From positions 45,847 through 109,846 of the forward strand of contig JAECUM010012947.1 of the NCBI GenBank assembly GCA_016617855.1: a stretch of DNA of 64,000 nucleotides. Direction: 5' to 3'. Every line of letters starts with the position of its first letter. Positions within the stretch are counted from its first letter, which is position 1. This DNA is from Megalonaias nervosa. Taxonomy: Eukaryota; Mollusca; Bivalvia; Unionida; Unionidae. The translations under genes were made by a program, and so were the position numbers. Positions 61,367 to 64,000 of this stretch are shown here, piece by piece. Under the pieces are notes generated by a model. It saw only the letters and a list, made by a program, of their open reading frames with translations. It did no database searches and had not been told where the DNA came from.

Positions 61367-64000
61367 TACGTGTCTATACTTGTGCATGTACTAGACACAA
61401 CAACGAAATTTATGTAACATTCTCCGAGACGTGTATAGTGGTATGATAATAGAGCTTTGTTGGTTACTGATCTATATTAAAGTCTTCTATCCCACTCATT
61501 AGCGTGCTAATGGGGGTGGGGTGGGGGTGGGCGGACGGGGCAGTTTCCCAGGTGCCAAAGGTCTCGGGTCGCCAAAACAGCCGAAAAATGACCAAAATTA
61601 AGCGTTTGTAAAATTTTTACTCTTGAATCCTGACCTTTCAGCAAATTCTAACAAGAATTTGCAAACTTATTTCTTTTCCTAGCGTGTGCTTTATCTATGC
61701 ATCTGCCCCCACCCCCAACACCACGCTAATCGTCTTTTGCATCAAATTGAGAGGGATCCAGACATCGATTAATACTATTGCCTGGGCACAAAACAGTTAA
61801 AATCGACATCTATTTTCCAATCCGTTAGACAACCACTAGTAGTTACAACTAGGAGAAGGAGTACGGGGATTATAATTTTGTAACGCCTGCACATGTTTAT
61901 TCCAAGTAACGCCGATTTTTTTTTTTTTTAAAATATCGACATTTGAATTGTTGTCAGTCGTTATTTAGTTTGAATCGTGCTTGTATTGCCAGCTGTGTAT
62001 TGCGTCCGTTAGTGATCGACGACTTCAAACTTCAAAATGTTACAGCGATTGTTGCCGAAGGATTGTGTTTCTACAGTTAAATTTATTTGTGTTGTGTTTT
62101 ATTAATAAAAGAAAAATGACTAGTGGATCCGCTGTGAAAGGTTGCTTGGATTCGGCGAAAATTCTTCACATCTTGGTACTGTTACAATTGCAGAACAATA
62201 TATTTGATTTTGGTTTTAAACTTGCGAAATTCGGTAGCGCTGTTTTGATGAAAATTAAGTTTTAGTATTTATATTTAAATTGTTAATTAAAAAATGCCTC
62301 CGTTGTAAGGTGTTTTGTAATTTGTAATCCCCTCCCAAGTACGTTCCCCGGCTTCAGCCCTTCGGGTTTCGTATTCTGGCCCTTTGGCCCATTGTGGCCA
62401 TTTACGCCATTGGCCACAGGGCGCCATTTGCCCATAGTACGCCATTGATCCACGTGACTATCCACCGGATATGCCCGACTTTTGGCAACTTTTTTTGGCT
62501 GATTTGCGCGGGTTCGCATGCGCGCGCGTGTGATGTGAGTACAACATCATAGGAGGTAGGCTTTGACCTAGATCAGTAAAAAAGAAAAACGAAAAAAAAA
62601 AAAAAAAAAAAAAAAATACCATCTTCCATACTACTCCTTGGCAGTCATCCAAGTCTGTGTAAATATATTAGACTGAATACTGTGATTGCAAATAAAAGCT
62701 ACACTCTCCACTTCAGCAGGTGCAGCTGCCTTTAGTAGTCTTGGTCCAATCATATTAAGTCCTGTGGTTTTACAATCATCCATTTTAATAATATACTTCA
62801 AAACAAATTCAGGACTAATTTCATGTATTTCAAATTTTATTCAAGTGGAGTTCGTTACTTTATACCATCAATTGCATCTTAATGTCGATAACAACAATAA
62901 ACTGTACAAATACATTTTTTTTTTATTTGTAATGTCTTGCTCCATTAGTTTCATTGCTTTTTAATTTTTTATATTTTTTCAAATTTTTTTTTCTATTTTT
63001 TTATATTTTTTTAACTGCACCTATTTCATCTCTTCTACTTCACATACTTTCTATTAGTGAACATAAATGTCTTTAGGTGGACTGCTCAATTTCAGCCAAT
63101 CAATGGTGAGAATGTCTTCTCTGCGAAATGCAGACGCAAGAATCAGTTTCCGGTTGAGCTTCGACGAAATTTGTTACAAAAGTTACTGGTTTTCAAAATT
63201 GTTGATTGTATGATCTGCATATGTAAGAACAATCTCGCAGAAACAAATGATCCTTATATAGTTTAATTACATTTCAGTGCGTAATATCCATAAATCAGCG
63301 GTTTATATAGACTGCTGCATCTAGAAAAAGCTTTGCTCCTCACTGGGTAGTCGTCCGAGACGGACTTTTTAAGTGTTATTTACTTTGTTCTGTCATTCGA
63401 GATATATTCATAATTTCAGGTGAACATTAAATTTATATGTTAACAATAATTTCTCTGTATTCACAACCGTAAGATCCTCTAACCTCTAAAAAAATTGCTT
63501 TTAATATTTTTTTCCATCTGTCGACCTCGGAAATAGAGGCCACTTTCCATGAACACCTGACATTGTTGGCAGCCAGCTGCAAAGATTCGAGTCTAACTGC
63601 TTTAGTTGTACTATGCATACTCTGATGCCATTTTCCTTTTTGTTATATTCTTTGCAACTGATGTCTTAAAAAAGTGACTTTTGATCTTCTGTTCTTTTCT
63701 GTCTTAGACTTTAAAGTTTTACGGTGGTTGTCTCTGTGCTAGTTAGAGAAAAGACTAATGAAAGATGGGATTGAATATCAATAAAAACACAATAGGATGT
63801 ATGTTTTTAAGAGTAGTAAAACTGAAATGAAGATGAAACGGAATTAGAAATAAACAGTTTCCACTAGTTGCTTATACCCCTTTCTAATGTGGTCATGTAG
63901 GCACATTTACTCAAATATTAATTGTTATAAAATTTAGTACTAAATTAGTTTAACCAAGGTCTGTTTAATCCAGCATGTTGAATGCTCAGCATCTTAAATG
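61367..64000 (+). repeat. Long direct repeat, copy 2 (runs to the window end)
   Basis: Matches 42218-44880 in the same orientation. Contains the same short open frames and the LINE RT scrap at 62645-62835. Still similar at the last base, so it may extend further. Confidence 0.93.

Noticed and set aside
1..64000. CRISPR array
   Set aside because: All tandem repeats lack unique equal-length spacers; the sequence is eukaryotic.

Overview
The window looks like nuclear DNA of a lophotrochozoan animal, most probably a bivalve mollusc. It is AT-rich, holds tRNA-derived SINEs, long minisatellites, LINE and Ty3/gypsy relics, and large integrated DNA elements of the Polinton/Maverick-adintovirus world. 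Only one host coding exon is recognised: the first exon of an alpha-catulin-like gene at 6097-6240 on the minus strand, ending in a GT splice donor. Everything at 1-6096 is then most simply its first intron, with three different minisatellites, two copies of one SINE and two microsatellites.

At 7053-22855 lies a 15.8-kb Polinton with ~245-bp terminal inverted repeats. It keeps a recognisable but broken set of genes: packaging ATPase, zinc-ribbon/phospholipase A2-like protein, integrase, family B DNA polymerase continuing into an SF1 helicase and an HNH-like nuclease motif, a free-standing NUMOD/HNH nuclease, Ulp1/adenain-type protease, double jelly-roll capsid protein, core-like proteins and a fibre-like protein. 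The capsid-side genes all run on the minus strand like one late unit. At 24134-30349 is an old Ty3/gypsy retrotransposon with both LTRs, split by a MITE and a 200-bp foldback element. From 33.4 to 42 kb there are LINE relics, a small second Polinton fragment and a degraded copy of a gene family described below.

At 47532-60886 is a second, different, 13.4-kb element of the adintovirus/'F54H12.2-like' group, with inverted repeats of about 1.5 kb. Inside are an N-terminally extended family B DNA polymerase, packaging ATPase, the C-terminal half of a capsid protein, adenain-like protease, two BIR (IAP-type) proteins, a membrane protein, several unknown small proteins and an intact two-zinc-knuckle protein divergent from the polymerase. 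I find no integrase and no second capsid gene. Most genes have stops or frameshifts, so it is an endogenous relic. Many units have their own TATA box. A 2.6-kb direct duplication (42218-44880 and 61367-64000) brackets this block.

The most unusual signal is in that element. Each terminal repeat carries a gene for a charged coiled-coil-like protein whose 3' end matches the replication-dependent histone mRNA signal: a GGCCCT-TTTC-AGGGCC stem-loop 15-25 nt after the stop, then a TCGAAAAGA purine block exactly 11 nt further on. The signal occurs four times in the window (two in the terminal repeats, one just inside the element, one beside the degraded paralogue at 35 kb). The terminal repeats also carry 77-bp tandem units, each with a perfect TGACGTCA (CRE) site. 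Together these suggest a promoter/3'-end cassette tuned to S-phase or cAMP-type signalling; that reading is inference.
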